Source of the DNA: an uncultured Paracoccaceae bacterium
Lineage (GTDB): Bacteria > Pseudomonadota > Alphaproteobacteria > Rhodobacterales > Rhodobacteraceae
Assembly: GCA_938038825.1 (NCBI GenBank)
Contig: CALHST010000434.1
Span: 1-23,494 of the forward strand
Length of the DNA: 23,494 bases
Direction of reading: 5' to 3'
In this document: piece by piece, positions 1 to 6,701 of the stretch
Layout of the letters: the number at the start of each line of letters is the position of its first letter
Position numbering within the stretch: the first letter of the stretch is position 1
Notes under the pieces: generated by a model
Told to the model about the DNA's origin: nothing
What the model saw: only the letters and a program-made list of their open reading frames with translations
Databases searched by the model: none
Program-made: the position numbers and the translations under genes

Positions 1-697
1 GATGGTGCTATACTCGCATTTCCGGTCCGAACATTTGTTGGTGCATCACCGCTATGTGGGCACCCCGCGCGATCCGGTCACGGCGCGGTTCAATGAAAAG
101 TTCTACAGCTATTACCCTCGGGTCTTGCTGGCCTGTTATAAATCCGCGTTTGGGGCAGAAGCGGCGAAATTGCGCAAGGTTGATAAGGCATGGAGCGATA
201 CGTCCAACCCGTTCTGGCGGTATTGGGGCCTGCAGGTGATCTTTCTGATATTTGCAATTGCCTTGGGGGGCTGGGCCGGATTTGGTTTGTTCCTTATTCA
301 GGCAGGCACTGCGATTTGGCAGCTGGAACTTGTGAATTACGTGGAACATTACGGCCTGACCCGCAAACATTTGGGTGAGGGTAAATATGAACATGTGCGC
401 CCGCATCACAGCTGGAATGCGGATCACAAAGTGTCGAACTGGTTGTTGATCAATTTGCAGCGTCATTCGGACCATCACTACAAACCAGATCGCCGCTTTC
501 CCGTCTTGCAGACCTATGCCGCATCCGAAGCACCGCAGCTGCCCTATGGCTATCCTGTGATGACCATTCTGGCGATGTTTCCAACCCTATGGCGCAAAGT
601 GATGAACCCAAAAGTCGCCACTTGGCGGGCGATGTATTACCCGGAAATCACCGATTGGACGCCCTATAACACCGCGTCAAATCCACAACCGCGATAA
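1..697 (+). CDS. AlkB-like alkane/fatty-acid membrane hydroxylase, C-terminal part
   Basis: This is the C-terminal 231 or so residues of a membrane-bound di-iron hydroxylase; the start lies upstream of the window, and the in-frame ATG at base 2 is not taken as the true start. Three histidine motifs of the AlkB family are visible: EHLLVHH (residues 10-16 of the visible part), NYVEHYGL (112-119) and RHSDHH (154-159). A hydrophobic stretch at about 75-105 fits a paired membrane segment. The family inserts oxygen into terminal methyl groups of alkanes or fatty acyl chains at the inner membrane, using rubredoxin or ferredoxin as electron donor. The second motif has Val where classical AlkB has Gly (EHxxGHH), so the substrate may not be a medium-chain alkane. 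The HExxHK motif expected further upstream is outside the window. The family call is firm, the substrate unknown. Confidence 0.9.
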   Translation, partial: MVLYSHFRSEHLLVHHRYVGTPRDPVTARFNEKFYSYYPRVLLACYKSAFGAEAAKLRKVDKAWSDTSNPFWRYWGLQVIFLIFAIALGGWAGFGLFLIQAGTAIWQLELVNYVEHYGLTRKHLGEGKYEHVRPHHSWNADHKVSNWLLINLQRHSDHHYKPDRRFPVLQTYAASEAPQLPYGYPVMTILAMFPTLWRKVMNPKVATWRAMYYPEITDWTPYNTASNPQPR

Positions 698-759
698 AGC
701 CAATTTTAACGGCCCCATGGCACAAACCCTTGCGAGCGTGACCGCCAAGGGGATGCCAT

Positions 760-1221
760 ATGGGCCAAGCTGACACATCACATACAGGACAGACAGGGCG
801 GCCACGCCCACGTCCGATTTGTTTGCTGGTCGAAGATTCTGATTTTGACCTCAAACGGTTTGGGCGCATCCTCAAGGCGTCTGTCCCGATGGAACTTCAC
901 GTGGCGACCTGCCTAAACGACGCACGCAAAATTCTGGCCCAATTGCCGGTAAACCTGATCATTCTGGACAACATGTTGCCAGATGGGCTGGGCGTGGATT
1001 TTGCCAACTTGCTGCGCAAAACGGTGCGCTGGTCCAAAGTGCCCATTGTGATGGTCAGCGACCACCCCACCCCGTTCCTGTATGACAAAGCCAACGCCGC
1101 GAATATTGCGTTTGTTTTGACCAAAGACATGTTTCAGCCCCGCCATGTCCGCGACGCCCTGCGCCAGAAACGGTTTGCCCCCTTTGTTACAAACACTTCC
1201 AAACTGGCCAACGGACTTTAA
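760..1221 (+). CDS. Single-domain response regulator (CheY-like receiver)
   Basis: The 153-residue protein is almost entirely a receiver domain (about residues 19-140) with no output domain. Acidic pocket residues E25 and D26, phosphoacceptor D70 in LILDNMLPDG, the switch Ser S100 in VMVSD and the conserved Lys K122 in LTKD are all present, so it should be phosphorylatable by a histidine kinase. The first 18 residues are a polar, Pro/Arg-rich extension. The start at 760 follows an AAGGGG ribosome site at 747-752; an overlapping ATG at 753 leads only to a very short frame. No kinase gene is visible nearby, so the partner is unknown. It is convergent with the cyclase gene and shares a TTAA with it at the stop codons. 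Confidence 0.88.
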   Translation: MGQADTSHTGQTGRPRPRPICLLVEDSDFDLKRFGRILKASVPMELHVATCLNDARKILAQLPVNLIILDNMLPDGLGVDFANLLRKTVRWSKVPIVMVSDHPTPFLYDKANAANIAFVLTKDMFQPRHVRDALRQKRFAPFVTNTSKLANGL

Positions 1222-2600
1222 GTGCCGTGCCGGGGCAGCGTCCAAACACTGACTGTGCCTTCAACGCCCCGAATGACCTGGTCCGTGACTTTGACAAGGT
1301 CCGCAGTTTCTTCCTGGGGTAACGCCTGATACACGGCCTCGCTGATCACCAACCGGGCATTTAGTGGGCGCGTCAGGGCCTCGAGCCGACTGGCGACATT
1401 CACTGTGTTGCCGATCACCGCAAACTCCAGCCGGGCACCCCCAATATCACCCAGAACCACGGGCCCATAATGCAATCCAACAGACACCGGCAAAGGCTGT
1501 TGGCCTGCGCCAAGACGGGCTGCGTTCCAACTATCCGCCAAATCCGACATGCGACAACAACAGTGATATGCCCGCCGCACGTCATCCGCCGCCGGAAATG
1601 GGGTGCCAAACGTCGCCATCAACCCGTCACCCAGATATTTGTCCAATGTCCCGTTTTGGGCAAATATCGCCCGTTCCATCAACCCATGAAAGCTGCGCAG
1701 CGTTTCGATCACTTCTTCCGGGTCGCGCGTCGATGCATAGGTGGTAAACCCCTGAATATCCACAAAGACAGCAGCCACATCATGCGCGCGGATCTTCTTA
1801 AAAGGATCATCATTCTGGGACAACTCTTCCACCACATTGGGCGAAAAATAGCGGCTTAGGTTTTCCCGTTCGCGTTCCAGTGAGGCATTGCCCAACAAAA
1901 GACGGTTAAAGCGGCGGATCGACACGGCCAAAATACCCGCGACCAGTCCAAAGATCACAATCTGCTGCAACCGCACGTCAAATTGCAGCGCGTTAGGGTC
2001 CAAGATACCCAGCAAATCCGTGTCGTGACCAAATGCGTCTTTTGCGGCTTGCCCCAAGTGTTCGTTGGTCTTTCCGAACCACCACACCAATCCAAATGCG
2101 ATCATCCACATCGAAATGGTCCACGTTCCCATAGCAACAACCGTGCGCCACGAGTAACTTAGGGTGCCCAACGCCAAGAAGATGAACAAGAAGCTAAAGT
2201 TTTCAAAGCGATAGAACATCGCTGTCGGCCAATCCGTCACAAGGAACGGGTTGGGGAACACCAGCGCAAAGATGAACACAGCAAGGTCCAACGCCATGAC
2301 CCCCAGTTCCGCCTGCGAGCGCCCGACACGACCAACCCGGCGTTGCAGCCATCCAATCCCGGCAGAAACCAGCAACAACGCTTCGTAATACAGCATCGTC
2401 CAATCCGGGTTGAGAATGGGCAACAAAACGGCCACCACAGCCAAAGCAACCCATCGCGCGCGCACGGCAAGCTCTAACCCTTCTTGTTTGTGCCGATGCA
2501 GCGTGCCTTCGGTGAACCGGTTTCGGGCAATCTGTTCCGCACTGATCGTGTCAGGCAAATCCGAGTCGCTGAAATTGGGCATCTCAAATGCGTTGGCCAT
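1218..2600 (-). CDS. Class III adenylate/guanylate cyclase with six-TM N-terminus
   Basis: A nucleotidyl cyclase that should make cAMP (or cGMP) from the triphosphate at the inner membrane. The N-terminal half has about six hydrophobic helices (roughly residues 48-65, 69-85, 98-118, 132-151, 153-176, 211-228), then a linker RYFSPNVVEEL typical of this family, then the catalytic domain (about 270-455). Metal-binding D281 (VFVDIQGFT) and D325 (KYLGDGLMATFG), substrate-selecting K321, and the transition-state pair N401 and R405 (GNTVNVASRLE) are present, so it looks active. The second substrate-selecting position appears to be A394 (EFAVIGN), so ATP versus GTP preference cannot be settled by reading. 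The start at 2600 is chosen because GGAG at 2607-2610 is 6 bases upstream; ATG 2603 or the upstream in-frame start at 2633 are alternatives. It has no partner gene in an operon. Confidence 0.9.
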   Translation of the reverse strand: MANAFEMPNFSDSDLPDTISAEQIARNRFTEGTLHRHKQEGLELAVRARWVALAVVAVLLPILNPDWTMLYYEALLLVSAGIGWLQRRVGRVGRSQAELGVMALDLAVFIFALVFPNPFLVTDWPTAMFYRFENFSFLFIFLALGTLSYSWRTVVAMGTWTISMWMIAFGLVWWFGKTNEHLGQAAKDAFGHDTDLLGILDPNALQFDVRLQQIVIFGLVAGILAVSIRRFNRLLLGNASLERERENLSRYFSPNVVEELSQNDDPFKKIRAHDVAAVFVDIQGFTTYASTRDPEEVIETLRSFHGLMERAIFAQNGTLDKYLGDGLMATFGTPFPAADDVRRAYHCCCRMSDLADSWNAARLGAGQQPLPVSVGLHYGPVVLGDIGGARLEFAVIGNTVNVASRLEALTRPLNARLVISEAVYQALPQEETADLVKVTDQVIRGVEGTVSVWTLPRHGT

Positions 2601-2693
2601 CATTGTCTCCGAACGTTTTGAAGGGGTGATCATAGCCGGAAGGCCTGCGCAGACCTAGCAAAGCATCATGCGCATCAGTGAAAAAAGTGAACC

Positions 2694-2734
2694 CCCAAAA
2701 AGAAAGACCCCGTTTGCACAGAGTACAAACGGGG
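2694..2734 (-). terminator. Rho-independent terminator of ccrM
   Basis: A perfect 9-bp inverted repeat, CCCCGTTTG at 2708-2716 and CAAACGGGG at 2726-2734, with a 9-base loop. On the minus strand the stem is followed by TCTTTCTTTTT (2707-2697). It lies about 70 bases past the ccrM stop codon, a normal position for its terminator. Confidence 0.85.
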
Positions 2735-2801
2735 CAAGGTGGAGTGCCTGGCTTTTGTTTGGCCAGTTACGGCCGCAGGCACCGGCGGTGTTCAAAAGTC
2801 T

Positions 2802-3905
2802 CTAGTGTTCGCGCATCTCCGCGCGAACTTGCTGGCGCAGCACGTCGATGGGCACAGTTTTGCCGTCGCGCTTAAAGCACCAATAGGTCCATCCGTTACA
2901 GCTGGGCGCACCTTCCAGCGCGGCCCCCACTTGGTGGATAGACCCCTTTACATCGTCCCCAATCAGCGTGCCATCCGCCCGCACTTTGGCCTTGTGACGT
3001 TTGTTCATGGAAAACAGCTCTTCACCGGGGCGCAGCATGCCGCGTTCCACCAGAACACCAAACGCAACGCGCGGCTCGGACCGTTTCGACGCACTAACCG
3101 TCAACGCCTCTTTGTCAAACTTGCGCACTTTCGCGATCCGGGCCGCCGCAACCTTGCGATAAGCCTCTTCCCGTTCGATCCCGATGAAATCACGGCCCAA
3201 CATTTTGGCCACAGCACCCGTGGTCCCTGTTCCAAAGAATGGATCCAGTACAACATCACCCGGATTGGTCGAGCCAACCAACACGCGGTGCAACAAGCTT
3301 TCCGGCTTTTGCGTCGGATGCGCCTTGTCGCCGTTGCCGTCTTTCAAACGCTCATGACCTGTGCATATCGGCAGCACCCAGTCTGAACGCATCTGAATGC
3401 CCTCGTTCAGTGCCTTCAACGCTTCATAATTGAACGTGTATTTCGCCGCCTCATCCCGGGACGCCCAAATCATCGTTTCATGCGCGTTGGTAAAGCGCTT
3501 GCCACGGAAATTCGGCATTGGGTTGGACTTGCGCCACACCACATCATTCAGGATCCAGAAACCTTCGTTCTGCAACGACGCCCCGACCCGAAAGATGTTG
3601 TGATAGGATCCGATGACCCAAATCGCCCCATTTGGCTTCAGCAACCGACGCGCAGCCTTCAGCCATTCAGTCGTGAACTCATCATAGACGCGGAAGGACG
3701 AAAACTGGTCCCAGTGGTCATCCACGGCATCTACTTTTGAATTGTCCGGGCGATGCAAATCACCCTTCAGCTGCAGGTTATAGGGTGGATCCGCAAAGAT
3801 CAGATCCACAGATTCCTTGGGCAGACTGTTCATCACATCGATGCAGTCACCGGATAAGATCTGATTCAAAGGAAGCGCTTCCGCGCTCTTCATGTGTTTC
3901 GTCAT
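2802..3905 (-). CDS. ccrM: Cell-cycle DNA adenine methyltransferase CcrM (GANTC)
   Basis: A beta-class DNA N6-adenine methyltransferase that in alphaproteobacteria methylates GANTC late in the cell cycle and so sets the timing of many promoters. The catalytic DPPY is at residues 39-42 and the S-adenosylmethionine motif DPFFGTGTTG at 221-230, the beta order. The last 100 residues (about 265-360) form the RAMA-type C-terminal domain found in CcrM, with the GWTYW segment. The length of 367 residues is close to Caulobacter CcrM. ATG 3905 is chosen because AGAGG (3912-3916) sits 6 bases upstream; the longer frame to 3956 has no such support. It lies 88 bases downstream of rnhB with its own candidate promoter carrying three GANTC sites, and ends at a clear terminator. 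Confidence 0.96.
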   Translation of the reverse strand: MTKHMKSAEALPLNQILSGDCIDVMNSLPKESVDLIFADPPYNLQLKGDLHRPDNSKVDAVDDHWDQFSSFRVYDEFTTEWLKAARRLLKPNGAIWVIGSYHNIFRVGASLQNEGFWILNDVVWRKSNPMPNFRGKRFTNAHETMIWASRDEAAKYTFNYEALKALNEGIQMRSDWVLPICTGHERLKDGNGDKAHPTQKPESLLHRVLVGSTNPGDVVLDPFFGTGTTGAVAKMLGRDFIGIEREEAYRKVAAARIAKVRKFDKEALTVSASKRSEPRVAFGVLVERGMLRPGEELFSMNKRHKAKVRADGTLIGDDVKGSIHQVGAALEGAPSCNGWTYWCFKRDGKTVPIDVLRQQVRAEMREH

Positions 3906-3951
3906 TGTCTGCCTCTGTCCCCGGCACTTTGCGTGCTCGTTGGTTGCCCTA

Positions 3952-3995
3952 AGCATGAGTCAGAGACGATTCGCGGTCAAATTCTTTTTTGAATC
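3952..3995 (-). promoter_or_regulatory. Candidate ccrM promoter with three GANTC sites
   Basis: The gap between rnhB and ccrM carries GAGTC (3957-3961), GATTC (3968-3972) and GAATC (3991-3995), the last overlapping the rnhB stop codon. On the minus strand a TTGACC (3975-3980) and a weak CATGCT (3952-3957) lie 17 bases apart and could serve as -35 and -10, which would put two of the sites inside the promoter spacer. The sites are seen directly; the promoter assignment is inferred. Caulobacter ccrM is known to carry GANTC sites in its own promoter/leader region. Confidence 0.5.
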
Positions 3996-4608
3996 AATCG
4001 CTTAAGTTTTTTCCTTGATACAAGATATTGTGTACCGGCTTAAATGAACGCCGATGATGTGGTGTTACGCCTAAATTTTGAAGCGCCAACCTGTGACTTT
4101 TTGATGGATATCCCATGTTGGTTTCCCAACCATAGCCAGGATGCTGTTGCGCTAAATCCACCATCAGACGATCACGCCTTATTTTTGCCACGATTGAAGC
4201 CGCCGCAATCGACAGTGATTTGCTGTCTCCCTTGATCACTGTCGTGGCTGGGATGGCCAAATCGCGGGGGATCATATTGCCATCAATCAACACATGATCC
4301 GGCACAACACCCAAATCCGCGATGGCCCGCACCATGGCCACATGCGAGGCCCGCAAAATGTTCATCTGATCAATCTCAGCAACAGACGCTTCGCCAAATC
4401 CAACCAGGGCTGTCTCAAGGATCAAAGGGTACACAGCCACCCGTTTCTTTTCGCTCAACACCTTGGAATCGTCCAAACCGTCCGGAATGGCTTTGGGATC
4501 CAAGATAACGGCTGCCGCCATGACGGGCCCTGCCAACGGACCCCGGCCCACTTCGTCCACGCCCGCAACACGACCACCCAGTGCACGTTCCAACTCAAAT
4601 GTCGGCAT
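3994..4608 (-). CDS. rnhB: Ribonuclease HII
   Basis: Cleaves the RNA strand of RNA:DNA hybrids and removes single ribonucleotides from DNA. The 204-residue protein has the type 2 signature GVDEVGRGPLAGPV with catalytic D18 and E19, D109 in LIDGN, and D128 in KGDSKSLSIAAASIVAK; these match the four acidic residues of the E. coli enzyme. The start at 4608 follows a strong AAAAGGGGGG ribosome site; the upstream in-frame ATG at 4659 would translate through a repeat sequence and is less likely. It is upstream of ccrM on the same strand. Its leader overlaps a copy of the intergenic T-rich repeat. Confidence 0.96.
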   Translation of the reverse strand: MPTFELERALGGRVAGVDEVGRGPLAGPVMAAAVILDPKAIPDGLDDSKVLSEKKRVAVYPLILETALVGFGEASVAEIDQMNILRASHVAMVRAIADLGVVPDHVLIDGNMIPRDLAIPATTVIKGDSKSLSIAAASIVAKIRRDRLMVDLAQQHPGYGWETNMGYPSKSHRLALQNLGVTPHHRRSFKPVHNILYQGKNLSD

Positions 4609-4618
4609 GACACCCCCC

Positions 4619-4652
4619 TTTTCTTTTTGCCTCATATATCCCCGCCGGAGGC
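4619..4652. repeat. Rhodobacterales-type intergenic repeat, copy A
   Basis: On the plus strand the copy opens with TTTTCTTTTTGCC and continues to CATATATCCCCGCCGGAGGC. It aligns without gaps to copies at 10200 and 15150 over the T-rich head and the following ATATCC-like block. This copy overlaps the ribosome site region of rnhB on the opposite strand. I recall similar elements from many Rhodobacteraceae intergenic regions, but that was not checked. Confidence 0.55.
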
Positions 4653-4655
4653 ATC

Positions 4656-4679
4656 GCAAATTCTCTGCAGAGAATTTGC
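4656..4679. repeat. Perfect 24-bp palindrome centred on CTGCAG
   Basis: All 12 base pairs match: GCAAATTCTCTG (4656-4667) is followed directly by its exact reverse complement CAGAGAATTTGC (4668-4679), with no loop. It sits about 50 bases upstream of the rnhB start. Possible roles are a dimeric regulator site or a mobile palindromic repeat; neither is established by the sequence. Confidence 0.8.
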
Positions 4680-4715
4680 CAAAATCACGTGCGGCCCCAA
4701 AGGGGCGCTCATTTC

Positions 4716-4753
4716 AGGAACAAAAATGGGGGCAGGCCCCGAAACCTGCCCCC
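4716..4753 (-). terminator. Rho-independent terminator of the 4855-5388 gene
   Basis: A 9-bp perfect stem, GGGGGCAGG (4728-4736) with CCTGCCCCC (4745-4753), 8-base loop. On the minus strand it is followed by ATTTTTG (4727-4721). It is about 100 bases past the stop codon of the minus-strand secreted protein gene. Confidence 0.8.
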
Positions 4754-4854
4754 AAGTTGGGCGCGCCTCTCAAGAGGGGATGGACACGCCAACATCGTCC
4801 AAAGTCACGGGTTACACGGAAACAAAAATCCAACTTCGAACGACGGTTTCGAAT

Positions 4855-5388
4855 TCAGTAGCGGGCCACATGAAACCCTTTGTGTTTCAGGCACCGGGCG
4901 CTCCACCCCGCCCGGTAACCACGATGTGTCCAGACTTCGCGGTGGCAGTGGTGTGGCAGGCGCGCGGTTGCGCGATAGGTCTTGTGCATGCAGCGTTGCC
5001 CAAACAAGCGCGCCACCCCGCGATCCGTGTGGAATGCGCGCAGACATTGCGCCGGCAGGGCCAAACGTTGCGCGTGATGCGGACGTTTATGAGCCGGGAC
5101 CGGATGTCTTTTGTGATGCACTTTTGGCGCTGGCGCCGGCGCGTATTGCGGCGCGTGCTGTTGCATTGCCGCCCGGTCACGCTTCTTGTCCTTGCGGTTT
5201 TTGGCGACAATCGCCCCCACCACAGCCAGCCCCAGGATCGCGGCAATCGTTTGCTCGGCGCCATAATTGCGCTGTTGCCCGCCGTGGTTCAGGGTTTGCG
5301 CGGACGCAGTTCCCGCGCCCACAGCTGTGATTGCAATAGACAGGGCTGCCACGCCTGCGATGACTTTGCGATGAAAGTGTTGGACCAT
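4855..5388 (-). CDS. Hypothetical secreted or membrane-anchored His/Cys-bearing protein
   Basis: I do not recognise a named family. The 177-residue protein begins with a signal peptide (residues 1-30, ending TASA before Gln), has a second hydrophobic stretch at about 47-63 followed by a strongly basic segment (KNRKDKKRDR), a Pro/Ala/His-rich linker (about 76-108), and a compact C-terminal region with four cysteines, C115, C133, C148 and C166. The paired spacing of 18, 15 and 18 residues suggests two disulphides or a metal site. ATG 5388 is preferred because AGGAG precedes it by 9 bases and the signal peptide starts there; a longer frame to 5466 has no such support. It is divergent from the next gene across an operator-like array and has its own terminator. 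Confidence 0.72.
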   Translation of the reverse strand: MVQHFHRKVIAGVAALSIAITAVGAGTASAQTLNHGGQQRNYGAEQTIAAILGLAVVGAIVAKNRKDKKRDRAAMQQHAPQYAPAPAPKVHHKRHPVPAHKRPHHAQRLALPAQCLRAFHTDRGVARLFGQRCMHKTYRATARLPHHCHREVWTHRGYRAGWSARCLKHKGFHVARY

Positions 5389-5490
5389 ATCAAAAGGCTC
5401 CTGACCTGGGTGAACTCGTGATTGCGCCAGTGGGATCGAACAGCGCGGTGTTGATGGATCACACATGGGGGCCTTCCCCGCAGACAGGCA

Positions 5491-5542
5491 ATAACAGGGC
5501 CCTGTTATCGAATAACGCCCCCCTTAAGACCCTATCGTTATT
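5491..5542. promoter_or_regulatory. Operator-like array of ATAAC/GTTAT half-sites
   Basis: An 18-bp perfect palindrome ATAACAGGGCCCTGTTAT (5491-5508) is followed by ATAAC (5512-5516) and GTTAT (5537-5541). AATAACG (5511-5517) and CGTTATT (5536-5542) also form an inverted pair. The array lies between two divergent secreted-protein genes (starts 5388 and 5577), where a shared regulator would bind. Confidence 0.55.
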
Positions 5543-5576
5543 GAATATCCGGGCGACAAGGCGCATGCTCTGCTTT

Positions 5577-5867
5577 ATGAAACAGGTGTATCTTTCCCTC
5601 ATCGCTGCTGTCAGTCTTGCCGTTGCAAGCCCAGTTGCCGCAGCCGATTGCTTTGCCGATTACAAAGCCAAACAGGACAGCCCCTTGCGTTTGCATTACG
5701 GCGTTCTGGAAATCCGCGGGGCCTGTACGGCTGGGTCTGCCACAAATGAAGCAGCCCAGCGTCTCAGCGCGCAGGGTTGGACCTTGTTAAATGTGGTCTC
5801 AGTGTTTGGCCCTGAAGGTTTGGATCAAAGGAAAAACAGTGCCGGACAATATTTCCTACGCTTCTGA
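5577..5867 (+). CDS. Small conserved secreted protein
   Basis: A 96-residue protein with a clear signal peptide (MKQVYLSLIAAVSLAVASPV, cleavage near VAAA before Asp) and a mature part of about 73 residues beginning with DCFADYKAK. Two cysteines (C25, C50) could form a disulphide. The tail GWTLLNVVSVFGPEGLDQRK is a segment I associate with a conserved hypothetical family in Rhodobacterales; no function is known to me. ATG 5577 is chosen to begin the signal peptide; ATG 5565, three bases after AAGG, would add four residues and is an equal candidate. The gene's last 29 bases overlap the start of the following membrane regulator gene, which suggests translational coupling. Confidence 0.8.
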   Translation: MKQVYLSLIAAVSLAVASPVAAADCFADYKAKQDSPLRLHYGVLEIRGACTAGSATNEAAQRLSAQGWTLLNVVSVFGPEGLDQRKNSAGQYFLRF

Positions 5868-6543
5868 GGCGCGCCGGTCAGGCACCCGGATCGTCACATT
5901 TGGCATCATCGCCATTGTCACGCTTTTGCTTGCAGCGGCCCTTTTCTTGTTCTTCACATTGCCGGACGCCAACGCGTTCAATGCGCGTGTGGAACAGTTG
6001 TTCATTGAAAACGATGACCTCACCAGTGGTGCGGAAATCAAGCTGCTCGAGATTTTGGCCCAATCTGGCACAGCCTTCTCCGACACTTTGATCAGCTACC
6101 GCATGGTGATTTTTGTTTTGTTGGTGTTCGCAACAGCCCTGTTGGTAGCAGCACTTGTGTTTCTGGTCATGCTTGTGGCCTTGAACCGACGCATGGCCCA
6201 GATCGAACGGGCTGGCATTCAAGTGTCTTCACTGCTGATCAGCCGGGAAGAGAACACGGTTTACCTCAACAATATGGGGTTTAAATTGACGGATGCGGCT
6301 ATGGAAACCATGTCCGTTCTGGCAGAAGCGCGCATGGATGATGACGTTCTAAGCGGCACCGAATTGGAGGCTCTGATTTCCGGAAAAGATGCCAGCGATT
6401 GCGAAGAGGCCGCTGGCGCCACCCGCATCAAACGTTTGCGCGACACCCTTGGCAATCAGATGGTGAGCGAGCTGTTGGTCAAAAACATTGCGCGGCGCGG
6501 CTATATGCTGTCTGTCGAAAAAGAAGTGATCCAGGTGATTTAA
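5839..6543 (+). CDS. Membrane-anchored winged-helix (OmpR-type) regulator-like protein
   Basis: The 234-residue protein has two membrane helices (about 18-41 and 89-115) around a periplasmic loop of about 47 residues, then a short linker and a C-terminal domain (about 140-229). That domain reads like an OmpR/PhoB winged helix: a LTDAAMETMSVLAE segment, then DVLSGTELEALI, then IKRLRDTLGN and the wing LVKNIARRGYML. Basic residues before TM1 (ARRSGTR) and after TM2 (NRR) place both ends in the cytoplasm. ToxR and CadC carry the DNA-binding domain at the N-terminus, so the order here is reversed. The GTG start at 5839 is chosen for its AAAGGAAA ribosome site; an ATG at 5791 lies deeper in the upstream gene. 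Target genes are unknown. Confidence 0.7.
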   Translation: MPDNISYASEARRSGTRIVTFGIIAIVTLLLAAALFLFFTLPDANAFNARVEQLFIENDDLTSGAEIKLLEILAQSGTAFSDTLISYRMVIFVLLVFATALLVAALVFLVMLVALNRRMAQIERAGIQVSSLLISREENTVYLNNMGFKLTDAAMETMSVLAEARMDDDVLSGTELEALISGKDASDCEEAAGATRIKRLRDTLGNQMVSELLVKNIARRGYMLSVEKEVIQVI

Positions 6544-6577
6544 CACCCGAGCAGTGCTTCCACCCTTGCCTGACCCG

Positions 6578-6592
6578 TTAACCGTTTCTTAA
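6578..6592. promoter_or_regulatory. CtrA-type binding site TTAA-N7-TTAA
   Basis: TTAACCGTTTCTTAA matches the full CtrA consensus TTAA-N7-TTAA exactly and is followed by C. It lies 110 bases upstream of the J-domain gene in a 158-base intergenic region. CtrA is the cell-cycle and motility response regulator of alphaproteobacteria. The match is direct; binding is inferred. Confidence 0.6.
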
Positions 6593-6701
6593 CAATCTGC
6601 CTATGCGCAGCGTTGAGATAAGTTTATTTCAGATTTTATTGATTTTCGTCCCCGAGGCCGGAAACCAGACGTTTGAAGACGGTAATACGTGAGGCACTGA
6701 C

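Noticed and set aside
4294..5421. Long plus-strand open frame of 375 codons
   Set aside because: It runs antisense to rnhB and the secreted-protein gene, spans a terminator, a palindrome and an intergenic repeat, and its translation has no recognisable domain.
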